This document shows, one piece after another, positions 43,301 through 53,010 of a stretch of 64,000 nucleotides of DNA (position 1 is its first letter; each line of letters starts with the position of its first letter). A program made the position numbers and the translations under genes. The DNA comes from Pollenia angustigena (Eukaryota > Arthropoda > Insecta > Diptera > Polleniidae). The notes under the pieces were generated by a model. It saw only the letters and a program-made list of their open reading frames with translations. It was not told where the DNA came from and searched no databases. The stretch is from NCBI GenBank assembly GCA_930367215.1, contig OV884057.1, positions 262,960,339 to 263,024,338 of the forward strand, given 5' to 3'.

Positions 43301-44445
43301 CTTAAAAATAACAATATGAAAATATACTACTGCTGCGAGCTACTCATTATAATTTAGATATCTACTGTGTATTTATGAGAAAACAATGACCACAGCGTAA
43401 AAACTCGTACTATTTTAGAATTTTTGTTTGGAACACAAAGAAATTTTTTAAGCTATGTACTGTTAAATATTAGGATATTTTTAGTAGGGTTTTTCTTAAT
43501 ATCTTGGTTTTTTGTACACTGAACAAAAAAAAAAGTACAAAAAACTGTACAAAGTTTAAAAAACAGTACATTTGCGTGCTGTTTTAAGAGTTGTGCATAA
43601 AACAGTACAATTGCAAAAAATCAGTACATGTACTGGTTAAAACAGTACGTATGGCAACCCTAGTTGAGAGGGTACTACGCGCTTGTGCTGATGTCTGTTA
43701 CACCTTAAAATATTGGTCCCAAGCCCACCTTTACGTATACCAATTAACTCGGAATCACTTTCTGAGTCGAATTAATTATGTTTGTCCGCTGGCTAGCTGG
43801 CTGGCTGTCCATGTAAGCCTTGAGCGCCAAATACAAGTCGCAATTTTGGAGATTACATAGGTTCTAATGTGGTGTAGGGTATCATATAGCCGGGGTTGAC
43901 CGACTACACTTTCTTACTTGTTTTTTATTGCACATCTGGACTCAAAAGGTTGGGTAAATATTATCGCGAACATGATTCACCTTCAAATTATTTAAAACTA
44001 ATAGGCACGAGTGATTCCTATGAGATGAACAATAACGACATCGAATTTATCGAAGATTAAATTTTTTAAATATCTATCAAAATATTAATTAACGTTTATT
44101 ATTAATATATAAATTGATCTTAACTTACAATTTCATCGTTAACAACATTAAATTAATTATTTTATTTAAAAAAGCTATAAGCCTTTTTTAGCCCAATTTA
44201 GCCATTTTTGGTCACCAAGTTTTGGCAACACTGTTTATACATCGCTATTGTCAACAGATATCTAAGCTGAAATACAGCTTTTCCCATATCGTACGTCTCC
44301 GTTAATTAAAAAAAAATAGAAAAGTTATATTCTAGTTTATAAATACAATTTCGTTGAAAAAAATTTCGATGAGTATACACGAATGAAAGTTTAAATGAGA
44401 ATTTGATTTCAGAAAGAAAATTTAAATATATGAACCCAGATTTAT

Positions 44446-45134
44446 CCTACAATAACCTTTGAAATAAGGTTAAAGGAGCAGAATGATGAGCAACCATACT
44501 TTAATTTGTGCTTAACATATTAATGTTATTATAAACCATAACAGGATCGGAGGCAACCATAATATGGTTGTGGCTTTCTTAAAGAATAACCCCCATATTC
44601 ATAAAAAATATTTCAAGTTTATAGCAGGTTTATGACACGAATTTTCTATGTTAATTTGTATAATAATCCTTTTATTAATCGAAAATATTTTTTATGAATA
44701 TGGGCGTAAAGATTTAAACGTAATATGATTGCCCCTGACAAAAAAATATGATTGAAGTATGTATAATATGTTTAGAAAAGGTCACATTAAAAACAGTTTT
44801 GTTAGCAGTAACTATATGAAAATATATATTTTCTCTAAATGTTGATATCGTAGTTGGAAGTGTGTAAACATTTTGGACTTTTAAAAAGACTATCCAGAAA
44901 TTTATGATTCGTAATTGAATTTTATTAAATAAATAAAAAAATAAAAAATATACCTTGAAGGCCTCAAAGTGCAACAGTGAATAACTTAGATAAAAAAAAT
45001 TAACGACACAATTAAAATTAACGTTCTAAACTTTCAATAATTTCCTAAAAGTTACTACAGTGGACTCTTCTATAACTCTGAAAACTGCACAAATCTGCAA
45101 AACTTCAATATTCTTGGTAAATTTTTAAGTTTTT
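44446..45134. other. Unassigned AT-rich DNA
   Basis: Nothing recognised. TACAGTGGACTCTTCTATAA near 45056 faintly recalls a pogo-like end. Confidence 0.4.
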
Positions 45135-45951
45135 CTACCCTTCACCACAGGTGGAAAAGGGTTTATATAAGTAAGTTTGTCATTCCGTTTGTAATTTCTA
45201 CAATAGTGATCTTTGACCATATAAAGTTGATTTAACGATGTCCGTCCGTCTGTCCATCTGTCCGTCTGACCGTCTGTCCATCTTTCGTTTGATATGTGTT
45301 TTCCGGAGACTCCAGACATGATAGTGGCTAGATTGTTTTACATTTATGTTACATATAGTCCACCATTTCTTGCCATTGAAATTCAGCAAGATCGGTCCAC
45401 AAATGGCTAAGATATGACCAAAAAACCACGACTGCCTCTAATTTTTTCCAAAAAACCCATGTTGTTGTATTTTTATTACTTTTTTCTGTATATCTGGAGA
45501 ACGGCAAGAGCCAAAGTTTCCAAATTAGGTATACACTTTTAGGTTATCAATACACAGCATCCCACAAAATGTGGGCAGGATCGGTACCTCCCGTGGTACC
45601 TCCCGTACAAAAAATATCAAAAATTGTATAAAAACCTGAATTTTGTGACTGTTATATGACCTATAGTTACGCCTTATATATCAAAAGATCGGAAATTAGA
45701 AATAGTAGAAAATATTTTTTGAAAAACTCGGGAAATTCGGTTCAGATACGAAAAAGTTATGACCATAATATTAATTTTTTTTTTTTGAAAAATACCCATT
45801 TTCGGGAACCATAAATCTTGTCGAGTCCAAGTTTTATAACCAAAATAACTGGCAAATTTTTTCTTTAACACGTCGGTATATAAATCTGTTAAATCGGTTA
45901 AGAAATAGCAGAGTTATGACCAAAATACTAAAATCCCAAAAATTACTCTTT
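45135..45951 (+). mobile_element. DINE-1-like element, 5' part
   Basis: Starts CTACCCTTCACCACAGGTGG with a short hairpin, then TTTGTCATTCCGTTTGTAAT and a (GTCY)n microsatellite at 45238-45285. The frames at 45125-45389 are translations of the microsatellite. It seems to run into a second DINE start at 45952. Confidence 0.75.
45238..45285. repeat. (GTCY)n microsatellite
   Basis: Imperfect GTCC/GTCT repeats (GTCCGTCCGTCTGTCCATCT and on), the diagnostic internal microsatellite of DINE-1-type elements. Confidence 0.85.
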
Positions 45952-46164
45952 TTATACCCTTCACCTCAGGTGGAAAAGGGTATATATAAGTTTTTTTTAT
46001 AATTAAGTTTGTTTTTTATAACCTTCGCCAAAGGTCCTACAACCTATAAAGTATATATATTCTGTGCCCTTATGAAAAGCGAAGTTCAAATCCGGTTGTC
46101 GTCTGTGTTCAGTTGTGAACAGTAAACGGTCCATACTTCATTTTAATGATATTTAAACAGCGTT

Positions 46165-46258
46165 CGTTCATGGTTCAGTTGTCTAGGGGGTGTGTTAAGT
46201 TAGAAACTGTGAGTTCCCTGGTTCGAATCTTGATTTTTAAAAAATTATTTTTTTTTTT
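46165..46258 (+). mobile_element. Possible tRNA-derived SINE fragment
   Basis: GGTTCAGTTGTCTAGGGGGT (A-box-like) and, 43 bp on, CTGGTTCGAATCTTG (B-box-like), followed by an A/T-rich tail. tRNA-like spacing, but the stems are poor. Confidence 0.4.
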
Positions 46259-46349
46259 TATATTTTAATGTTCTAAAAACGATTTTAAAAAAATATTTAC
46301 CAGTTTTCGCTTTTTAAATTCATTTATAATGAAGTTTTAAGTATTGTAA

Positions 46350-47177
46350 AAATGTTGCCAAGTTAGGGATTTTCACCCTAAATTTGGGGTTTTCTTTTGC
46401 GTTTAGGGTCAGTTTTAGGGACTAAAAAGTAGTCAGGGGGAAATTTAGTTTGTAAAAATAGCATTTGGGGATAATTTAGGGTTGATATTATTAAGTAGTG
46501 TATATTTTGCCTTATTATTGCTACTGTTAATTTTTTTTAATATTATTTAAAATTGTCTCAGTAACAGCAAATTAAAAAAAGCGTTGAAAATGTCTCATGA
46601 AAAAAAAATTTCAAAAATACAAAAAAGAATGGGAACAACAAAATGAATTTAAAGGCGATTATTAAATATAAGTTTCATTACAAGTAAATGTTCAAATATT
46701 AGTAGGCTAGCATATGCGTTACTAGCACTACCATTTGCGAACGCAACTATCGAGAGAGCATTCTCAATGTTTAGTATTATAAAAAATAAAATAAGAAACC
46801 AACTGGCATCTTCAACGATTGAATCAATTCTAAGAGTTAAATATTCTTTAATCAATGGATGGCAAAACTTTATTCCGCCTTCAGAAATGCCTAATTTTTA
46901 ATTATGAAAACATGTACGTGGACGAGAGGGATGAAAATGTACTAGACATTTTTAATGATTAATAATAATATATTCAGTTCTTCTAAAAGCTTTTTTTATG
47001 TGAGTATATGTTTAAAAATACATAGTTACATACTTACATATTTAACATATATATGTTTAAAAAAATATTTAAAAAATTATACTTTTTGTTTTGGGGTTTT
47101 TTTATTTTTTCTCAGTGCAAATTTAGGGGGTATTTTTTGATTTGGGGTAATTTCTTAAAATTTACTTGGCAACACTG
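46350..47177. mobile_element. 0.83-kb hAT element (hAT-3)
   Basis: Ends AAATGTTGCCAAGT and ACTTGGCAACACTG, the first with a decayed CAG. Target duplication not clear. It contains an open fragment of hAT transposase. Confidence 0.75.
46671..46901 (+). pseudogene. hAT transposase C-terminal dimerisation domain
   Basis: An uninterrupted frame reads LAYALLALPFANATIERAFS and continues MFSIIKNKIRNQLASSTIES to a stop at 46899-46901. The pattern LPFANATIERAFS is the hAT dimerisation signature (LPHSNADVERVFS in relatives), and RNQLASSTIESILRVK matches its second half. Only the last about 75 residues of a 500-700 residue protein remain, but this stretch has no disablement, unlike the corresponding piece in hAT-1. 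The antisense frame 46649-46855 is a shadow. It may once have provided transposase; this copy cannot. Confidence 0.85.
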
Positions 47178-47276
47178 ATGTATATGTAAAAATTATTTAG
47201 TTGCTCTGTATTCTGCTCGCACAATGGTGAAGGGTATATAAGATTCGGCACAGCCGAATATAGCACTCTTACTTGT

Positions 47277-47945
47277 TTTTATTAATTTTAATTTTATAAT
47301 TTTACCCCATTCAAACTTTAAACAACAGTCAAATCCTTAAAACCCAATACTACTAGAATGTTTTGAATTTCAAAGATTTACTTTGCTGTGGTTTTACCAA
47401 ACCAAATATCAGAAAAGGAAAAATAAATCCTTTAAGTGTTACCAATATGCTGAGCATGTTGAAAGAATAAATTACTGAAAACATATTTAAGAGTTAGTCA
47501 AGTATGAAATACACACATTCTGCATAAAAAGTTCAATTTGTTGGCACTCGTTCATAGTTCCTGGCATTTATTTGTTCATTTCTATAAGTTTGTGAAATAC
47601 CCAGGAATTGCTGAATAAGCAACACTGGCTAGCACTATGTATAGTTATTGCAATAAAATCCAAAGAAATTGCGATAATTTATGCAAAGTTGAGTACGGAT
47701 AAATCCAATTAAGTATAACATCTTTGAGGCAGAGTTTCTTGAACCCTTAACTTGAAAGTCCAAACTGTACAAAACATTCGTCTTGAAGTTTTTAAAGGTG
47801 ATTTTTTTATTTATTAGGGCACTGCTATACGTTTATTACAATGGATTGATTGATCACATAAAATTAGGCTATTCTACGATATGGATGATACACTGCATGA
47901 TACACGTTCAATTGCTGGTTACATTCTTACTTACCTTACGGAGCT
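47277..47945. other. Unassigned DNA
   Basis: Nothing recognised. Confidence 0.4.
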
Positions 47946-47961
47946 TCATCTCGTTGTCGTA

Positions 47962-48036
47962 AAACAGACCAGATTATCTGGAGGGAATCGAACCCACAAC
48001 ATTCGCACTGTTAGACTAGTTAACAACCAGCTAAAA
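47962..48036 (-). mobile_element. Possible tRNA-derived SINE head
   Basis: On the minus strand TTAGCTGGTTGTTAACTAGT (A-box-like) is followed by GTGGGTTCGATTCCCTCC, a good T arm and B box, with near-tRNA spacing. An acceptor stem is not evident, so I do not call a tRNA gene. Confidence 0.45.
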
Positions 48037-48581
48037 TATTTAATTATCCATTCAATCAATCCTTTCAAAACTGGTTTTATATCATTCCGGTGTAAATTCA
48101 AATTTGAGAATCCCTGACTTACCAACATATCAAAGATAAGGAAATATTATCGACCTAAGCTACAAATGCATTGTGGATTGTATAAGATGTACTGCTGTAA
48201 TGATGCTTAAGAGCAACCAATATCGGCAATTAATACTTATTGCTCTTTGCATTAAATATACGTAAACTTGAAACACACAGATGCAGACAAAGCTAAAGAC
48301 ACTACATACACTAGCCGTTATCAAGCATCAAAGTTTTATGCAAAAAAACAAACTCATTTACTTGGACTAGAAAACTAAACAGGGAAAGACAACTGCAGAC
48401 ATTAAAACTAATTCAAATGAATTGTGGCAAACGCTTAAGTAGAATAAAGAATACACTACAAAACATATTCATGTAATTTTGAATGAAAAGCAAAAGCAAT
48501 TTTTAATAAAAAAAGAGGCAACAGTTTTTGATTATAATTAATTCACTGCAGCTTTGAAAAATTTGTAATTTTAATTTCAAA
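48037..48581. other. Unassigned DNA
   Basis: Nothing recognised. Confidence 0.4.
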
Positions 48582-48776
48582 AGATTTTGTTATTCGTGCT
48601 TAATTCCCAGTTTTTATTCTTGATAAAAACACTTGAAATTTATTGTTGATGGGATAAGCTATTCCTATGCATTTCACTGGTTGCTTAGGCCAGATCATCA
48701 GGAAACTTCATCCATAAAGATTTTAGAAAAACTAAAGATATTAAACCAAATAAAACTTTTAAACGTATAAGACTTA

Positions 48777-48983
48777 CACTCAATTTACATGATGAATTTT
48801 ATGACGTCCAATTTTAGACGTCATTTTTTGTTTGGGAGCAAACGGTGTAGAGAAGAAAGAGGAAGAGAAAACAGAAATCATGTCTATTTGTCTACCCCTC
48901 TTTTTTCTCTACACCGTGTGCTACCAAACAAAAAAATGACATCCAAAATTGGACGTCATAAAATTCATAATGTAAATTGAGTG
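48777..48983. mobile_element. 207-bp MITE with TTA duplication (PIF/Harbinger-like)
   Basis: Ends CACTCAATTTACAT and ATGTAAATTGAGTG, with TTA on both sides (48774-48776, 48984-48986). The arms are nearly complete inverted copies containing GACGTCCAATTTTAGACGTC. Copy 1 of family T1 has the empty site at about 7616-7618. The open frame 48789-48980 is an artefact of the arms. Confidence 0.9.
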
Positions 48984-49064
48984 TTATAAGCAGCAGTTCT
49001 ACTTGTAACAATATCAATGTTTAAACAAAACACATCAACAATAAACAGTGGGTTTATCTCATCT

Positions 49065-49236
49065 CCCTACAAGAAATGAATGAGCGAGTAGTCACATTTT
49101 TCATTTTGGTGTTAACAAAATGATAGAAAGAAATGACCGAAATAAAGTTTTCGGTCACATTCGGTCATTTCTTTCTATCATTTTCTTAACACCAAAATGA
49201 AAAATGTGACTACTCGCTCATTCATTTCTTGTAGGG
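49065..49236. mobile_element. 172-bp near-perfect foldback MITE
   Basis: CCCTACAAGAAATGAATGAG and its complement begin arms of about 75 bp. Comparison with copy 1 at 7690-7700 shows an insertion with CT repeated on both sides (49063-49064, 49237-49238). Confidence 0.88.
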
Positions 49237-49545
49237 CTTACATTCCCCACTACAATTAGTTGAAATTCTCTCAACATTAATTGGAGTTGTAAGTAGGTTA
49301 AGCAAAACAAAATAAAAACAACAACAACTTACAAAAGCATGTTGTCAATTAAGTGTTTTTTTAGGCCGTGCACTTGCCTGTTTATTATCAATGCGCATAG
49401 GAATAGCTTATCCCATCAACAATAAATTTCAAGTGTTTTTATCAAGAATAAAAACTGGGAATTAAGCACGAATAACAAAATCTTTTGAAATTAAAATTTT
49501 GTATTCCCAAAAATTGAAATTACATTTTGATAATTTGTAACTTTT

Positions 49546-51929
49546 AAATTGCAACAAACAAAATGTATAAAATTGTTAATGTGTTAATAAAAATGTTAAA
49601 ACGAATTAATTTGAAATACAGTGAACTCGCGTGAACTTCCACTAAGTGAACAATTTAGTTGTTTGTATGAACTCTCTAAAGAATAAACAAAGTTTAGCAG
49701 CTCTAAATAGTAAACGACACCAAAAATTAATTGCAATTTTGAAAATTCTCCACATGCTTAAAAAAATGATAACAAATGTCATGGAAATGCTTTTGATGTC
49801 ATACACTTCACAAGTTCAGTAATCAAGTCTGGAGCTAATTAAACGAAACTTGTGACACACATTGGCGATTCTCTAAATAATTCTAGGAACCCTGTCCGGG
49901 ATATTTTATCTGCGCTCATTTTTTGTTACCATCTCTTAAAAAACCGCGACAAAACTGAACATTTTTTACATACACTACACAAGTCACTGCACAGTTTTAC
50001 AAACTTGAGCAATTATCAAAATCGTTTGCCCCTGTCAAACATTACACAAATGCACTGTACCGTGCCAGACTTGAGCACTGAACTTGCGTTGTGCATGGCC
50101 GGCAAAAGTGAGAGTTTCAGTTACAAAAGTATTGTTTGCTTAAATAGACTGTGTGCCTTAAAATATTTTTAAAAATAAACAAAAAATGGAAGATTTTAAA
50201 CCATTTTCCAAAAAGATCACATGTGAAAACTTTTCAATTGTTCATATGTATACGTATTTTCGCAAATAAATCACCTTTTAATCAAAGTGTTTTAAAATTG
50301 CATCATAATTCATTATTTGTAATCTCGATCAGTGATCGTACTGATTATAGGGCTACGCCAAAAACTAAGAATTATGTAAATTTGATTAAGTCTAATTGAG
50401 AGTTAATGTTCTGCTCTCAAGTTTTGTTTGCCCTGTGTAGGGCATCAAAATGTTGTGGCTACACCAGGTATCACCCGCAAAATTGCACCCAACAAAAAAA
50501 AAACAGAAAAAAGTTTTAATACGACTGATTGTATTGCTCGCAGGCAAACTGACAGTATTTGTTAGTGCAAGTAACAACACTAACAAATCAGAAATACAAC
50601 TGTATGAATCAAACCGCACTACACACACTAGTGCACCAAACCTCAACACACCACATCAAAACAAACCGGATAGTGCTAGTGAATAAATGTGGAAGTTACG
50701 TACGACTATTCGTACCGGAATAGCCAGGGGTGTTGCCAGGATCCTTAACACAAACAAATAATATCCCTCACTGCAACACAACTATCCAGCCATCAGAATA
50801 CAGACAGACACAATGTAATAAATACAAATAAGAGGAGCAGAGATACTTGCAATGTTTGTGGAAGATACAGCCACTCAATCGTAGAACGCTGGTGCACAAT
50901 ATTCTGAATGTGAATGTGTTTTGCACCACTGATGGTTGCTGCTAAAATTGTTACTGCTGTTATTGTTGTTGTTTGCTATTTTGTCCTATTGTCGGACATT
51001 TGTAACTATGTTCATTATTTTTTTTTTTTTATTATGTTACTGTATTTTTGTTGTTGGGTGCATGCAATATATACACATAAATAAATGTTTGTGTTCTTGT
51101 ATCTATGAAGTTTCAAATTGTAAAATTTATTTATTTATTTAAGCATTTAGGTTTTTTTTTTTTTTTTTTTTGTTATAGTTATTTTGTAATTACACTAGAA
51201 AAATACAGCAATTTTGTATTTGTTTGTGTTGCAATTGTAAGCTTAGCAAAATACTTTACGTAGTTGTTCCATGAGGTTAAATCAATAGAAAGAGAGTCAT
51301 AGTGGAATATTTATTTAAGACTCTTATAAAAATAAATTGCTTAGGTTTATTATCTATTCAATTCAATAGACAGAGAATATTTGAGTGTCTTATTCTATTT
51401 ACAACATGTTCATGTGTAACCATCTCCATATGTTCTCTTTGATCCAGGTTATTTCCCTTTTATTGTACCAAATTGTCAATTTTTACAAACCGAACAAAAA
51501 AGGTTGCTGTTAAATTTGCCTATTAAATTTATTTTTTCACCGATTTTAGTCTGTTTTGAAATAGTTTGATTTTGCAATTAAAATTACTCTTAAATATTAA
51601 AAACTTTTAATTTCAAACAATTTTTCAATGTTGATGGAATCGTCATACATGCCCCTGTATTTAAAATGCGTCCCCGATCTCAAATTAAAGACAATTTCGC
51701 TTAAATAATTTACTGTTTTTTGTTATTTCAGTTTTAAGCCCTAAAGCAGCAGAAATTATGGGATTATGATGTTTTATATTTACATTACAAGTATTCGGGA
51801 TTACTTTTCTTTTGGTATTCATCCAAATTGGTTCATAAACGGCCTCTATTTCACTTTCCTCATCTTAAGTCAACTTAGTAGAATATCGGTAGTGAAACTT
51901 AACAAAGACAGTTTATAGATAAACGATTT
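49546..51929. other. Unassigned DNA
   Basis: Frames of 60-106 codons at 49852-50172, 50151-50399 and 50392-50686 overlap on both strands and match nothing I know. A patch with CAACAC and ACAAAC words (50500-50680) is less AT-rich. ACAGTGAACTCGCGTGAACT at 49619 recalls a pogo-type end, without a partner. No gene is supported. Confidence 0.45.
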
Positions 51930-53010
51930 TAGATACATTACTAGTGTTTTTTTCCAGAATAATAGTTTAGGTTCAATAGCGTCAATGCAGTATGAGCATT
52001 GGGCTATAACAAATTTATTCCATTCCACTTTGTCCAATGCGAGTTGGGAAGTTTAAGCCTATAGCCTTTCATTGGATATCGTAACTGGCCAGAATATTTT
52101 TAAAATTCTTTGCAAGCAGCGATTTATGAAAACTTTTAGGGATTTGATATGATTCACAAGGATATGCGATTTTATGCATGAGTTAAATATGTTTACCTTG
52201 GTTTTTCAGGAGACTTGTGCAGATCGCCAAATGGTGTTAAGATTGTTTAATGAATGTTTACCAGCTTTTATAATATTTCCCCACGTAGTCAGCAGAACCG
52301 CTTGTTGTGGTCAGAAGGCAGAATGTTGAAACTTCGTCTTGAATCGCACCGTCTATTGTAAATTATCTATTGACAGTAGCATTTACTCTCATAACTTTTA
52401 GAGCTTTTATTTTTAGACGAGTTTTAGCCGCTTTCATTTGTACTGCAGTGATCTTAGCCTGCATATCATTAAAGTTGTGGGACAAAAGAGATTTGTCGTC
52501 AGCATAGTCAAGATCTTCCAGCCTTTTGTACACAAGAGGCTCTTCTCATTATGTTGTCCAGGACAATAATAAGAGTAAGGCGACAGAACGCAGCCCTGTC
52601 GCACTCCAGGTTTAATTGTAAATAAGTCGCTACTGCAGCCATTGTGAAGAATTCGACATTCTGCATTGTTATTGTGTCAATAATCTTTGTTGGAGTGCTT
52701 TTGCAAGCTAGTTTACTTTCTCAAAACTGAAGAACACAAAGTAAAGCAGCGTCCTCCACTTAAACGATTGCTCAATTATGATACTTAAGCTGTAGCCATG
52801 GTCAATGCGAAATTTGCGAAGAAGGAGGTCAGCATGCTTGTTGCGGAGTACCGAATCAAACGCGGCTGGTTTTTTGGTTTGTTTTTTTTTAGCAATTTGT
52901 ACAAGTCTTTTATTCTTTTGATTGCGGCTGCAGTTTCCGCTTCATAGGTCAGATCATCAGTCCATTTACGTTTATCCTGACGAGCGCTTTTTTGTAATTT
53001 ATGTCCGTCG
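51930..53010 (-). pseudogene. Dead RTE-type LINE reverse transcriptase
   Basis: Minus-strand translation in broken frames shows, from the right: KSARQDKRKWTDDLTYEAET (about 52995-52930), the segment equivalent to VKRSARNDKRKW in the LINE at 188-3705; AAFDSVLRNKHADLLLRKFR (52860-52800); NAECRILHNGCSSDLFTIKP and GVRQGCVLSPY (52660-52580); LEDLDYADDKSLLSHNFNDM with the YADD box (about 52520-52460); and RILKIFWPVTISNE (about 52120-52080). The order is that of an RTE-type RT. Deletions join the start to the AFDS region, and many stops and frameshifts disable it. It is far more decayed than the copy at 188-3705, so it is probably an older insertion. Confidence 0.75.

Larger units (their letters stand above)
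41086..43662. mobile_element. 2.58-kb hAT element (hAT-2) with exact 8-bp duplication
   Basis: Ends TAGGGTAGCCAG and TGGCAACCCTA; GTTGAGAG is duplicated exactly (41078-41085, 43663-43670). Both ends carry repeated ACAGTACA subterminal motifs. It holds at least three smaller inverted-repeat elements. No transposase is recognised. Confidence 0.88.
41058..43926 (+). mobile_element. DINE-1-like Helentron element, interrupted by hAT-2
   Basis: The left end TTTATACCAACACCACAATA (41058-41077) and, after the inner hAT, GTTGAGAGGGTACTACGCGC through the block GGAATCACTTTCTGAGTCGA and the 3' end CTACACTTTCTTACTTG (43920). Subterminal inverted pair TACCAACACCACA / TGTGGTGTAGGGTA, and a GGCTGGCTGTCC microsatellite-like spot. 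These are the hallmarks of DINE-1/HINE elements as I know them. Confidence 0.7.
40066..44233. mobile_element. 4.17-kb hAT element (hAT-1) with exact 8-bp duplication
   Basis: Ends CAGTGTTGCCTATTTAGCC and GGTCACCAAGTTTTGGCAACACTG; TTTATACA is duplicated exactly (40058-40065, 44234-44241). It contains a remnant of its own transposase C-terminus at 40655-40738, and later insertions of a small hAT MITE, a SINE fragment and a DINE-1-like element. Confidence 0.9.
39839..44445. mobile_element. Outer MITE (TCTGGGTTCACAC family) containing a nest of elements
   Basis: The left arm GTCTGGGTTCACACTATGAA... (39839-39890) is paired with an inverted, diverged right arm ending TGAACCCAGA (about 44380-44445). 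Without the hAT inside (40066-44233 plus one duplication) it would be about 430 bp. It is related to the 145-bp MITE at 11769-11913. Confidence 0.6.
45952..47276 (+). mobile_element. Second DINE-1-like element, interrupted by hAT-3
   Basis: A new start TATACCCTTCACCTCAGGTG (about 45955) with GGGTATATATAAG; the 3' end at 47225-47276 has GGTGAAGGGTATATAAG, the hairpin TTCGGCACAGCCGAA and the terminal CTCTTACTTG. The subterminal inverted pair TATACCCTTCACC / GGTGAAGGGTATA is exact. Confidence 0.75.
48582..49545. mobile_element. TIR element family T1, copy 2, with two MITEs inside
   Basis: Matches 7355-8003 along its length in the same orientation, including the CAAAAATTGAAATTAC right end. It is interrupted at 48777-48983 and 49065-49236; a short deletion removes the CAACCAGTGAA region of the right arm. 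Confidence 0.85.

Noticed and set aside
45125..45389. Two overlapping minus-strand frames with RTDGQTDRWTDG-like repeats
   Set aside because: They are translations of the (GTCY)n microsatellite of the DINE-1-like element.
47962..48036. tRNA gene
   Set aside because: B box and T arm are good, but there is no matching acceptor stem and no clear anticodon arm; treated as a tRNA-derived repeat.
48789..48980. 63-codon open frame
   Set aside because: Lies wholly in the arms of the 48777-48983 MITE.
49852..50686. Cluster of frames of 78-106 codons
   Set aside because: They overlap in several phases on both strands, have no recognised motif, and lack splice or composition support.
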